Of a stretch of DNA of 64,000 bases, positions 63,696 to 64,000 are shown one piece after another. Location of the stretch: positions 103,879-167,878 of the forward strand of contig CANJZE010000005.1 of assembly GCA_947479455.1 (NCBI GenBank), in the 5' to 3' direction. Source of the stretch: Bacteroidota bacterium. Its GTDB lineage: Bacteria; Bacteroidota; Bacteroidia; Chitinophagales; LD1. The position numbers and the translations under genes are program-made. Below the pieces are notes generated by a model. It ran no database searches and had not been told where the DNA came from. It saw only the letters and a program-made list of their open reading frames with translations. Every line of letters begins with the position of its first letter. Position 1 is the stretch's first letter.

Positions 63696-64000
63696 TTAGG
63701 TTTTCTTTTTGCCCCAGCTTCGTTTTCCTTTCTTAGATGGAGGCGTTTCTTTAATTATTTCCTGAATGGCTTCAAGCGTTAAATCTTTGGCTTCGGTTCC
63801 CTTTGGTATTTTATAATTGTCTTTGTCTTTCTTAATAAAAGGACCGTATCTGCCATTCAACACCTGAATACCTTCGCTTTCGAAATTAAGTATCAGGCGC
63901 GCAGCATCCTTCTCTCTTTTCTCACTAATTAATGTTTGTGCGTCCTCAAAAGTAATCGTATAGGGGTCGAAAGTTTTTGGAATAGAAACAAACAACTTGT
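63696..64000 (-). CDS. topA: DNA topoisomerase I, C-terminal fragment
   Basis: The last 101 residues of type IA topoisomerase, whose remaining 5' part lies beyond the right edge. The fragment shows a C-terminal topoisomerase zinc-free repeat (LILNFESEGIQVLNGRYGPFIKK, NYKIPKGTEAKDLT) and a Lys-rich end (KKGKRSWGKKKT). Incomplete here by position, not by mutation. Confidence 0.88.
   Translation of the reverse strand, partial: KLFVSIPKTFDPYTITFEDAQTLISEKREKDAARLILNFESEGIQVLNGRYGPFIKKDKDNYKIPKGTEAKDLTLEAIQEIIKETPPSKKGKRSWGKKKT

Noticed and set aside
1..64000. tRNA or rRNA genes
   Set aside because: I saw no cloverleaf-like sequence with a T-loop motif and no rRNA segments; only the SRP RNA was recognisable. 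A covariance-model scan would settle this.

Overview
The window is a chromosomal segment of a bacterium of the phylum Bacteroidota, at roughly 40% GC. The evidence is: type IX secretion C-terminal sorting domains on two large surface proteins; Bacteroidota-type promoters (TTTG, about 18-19 bases, TAnnTTTG) upstream of rpsP and a WG-repeat gene, with good -7 boxes elsewhere; an FtsZ ending in a Bacteroidota-type tail; SprB, BACON and DUF1573 domains; and a flexirubin/aryl-polyene-like lipid gene set. The lineage within the phylum cannot be fixed from the sequence; a Chitinophagia- or Saprospiria-like organism would fit.

Layout. 0-9.7 kb: folP diverging from a DUF1599 gene and a DoxX/MauE-like membrane protein, a 58-residue CWC zinc-type protein, a conserved protein of unknown function, a membrane-anchored coiled-coil protein, a thiolase and a histidine kinase/response regulator pair. 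9.8-15.8 kb: an overlapping AddA-like/AddB-like helicase-nuclease pair. 16-19.5 kb: a solitary ftsZ facing the rpsP-rimM-trmD operon. 19.7-25 kb: a giant SprB-repeat T9SS protein, a DoxX gene, miaE and clpP. 25-32 kb: a TPR protein, the small SRP RNA, a transaldolase-family aldolase, beta-barrel and exported proteins, an M48 protease with a DUF898 protein. 32.4-38 kb: purK-purE and a three-domain exporter/acyltransferase/methyltransferase fusion. 38.5-42 kb: a T9SS-exported GH25 lysozyme. 42.6-50.5 kb: a leftward block of lipid or polyene biosynthesis genes (glycosyltransferase, dehydratase, LolA-like, deacetylase, chain-length-factor-like protein, ketosynthase, ACP, small ketosynthase-like protein, zinc ribbon). 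50.5-54.2 kb: divergent cyanophycinase and cyanophycin synthetase. 54.4-55.4 kb: cytidine deaminase and a DUF1003 protein. 55.5-56.7 kb: a RAYT-type transposase with palindromic REP-like repeats, then eight exact-period 44-bp tandem repeats. 57-62.8 kb: a compact six-gene operon in which every product is predicted to be exported or membrane-anchored. The right edge holds a SirB1-like gene and the 3' end of topA.

How the genes work together. The ketosynthase, chain-length-factor-like protein, ACP, dehydratase, LolA-like protein and MMPL/PlsC/methyltransferase fusion fit a pathway that builds an acyl or polyene chain, transfers it to a lipid and moves it to the outer membrane. The block has no aromatic ammonia-lyase and no ketoreductase. 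Cyanophycin synthetase and cyanophycinase form a make/break pair for a nitrogen-storage polymer. The 57-62.8 kb operon is the best candidate for an undescribed system. It combines two proteins sharing a TPR-like module (one ending in a beta-barrel), a DUF1573 protein, a small cysteine-rich lipoprotein and two unrecognised exported proteins, and it lies directly downstream of the tandem array.

Three patterns cut across the gene list. GC-rich palindromes sit inside the transposase coding region and the chain-length-factor N-terminus. Many start codons are preceded by short, word-like quasi-repeats. A WG-repeat gene has an apparent one-base frameshift in its signal peptide.
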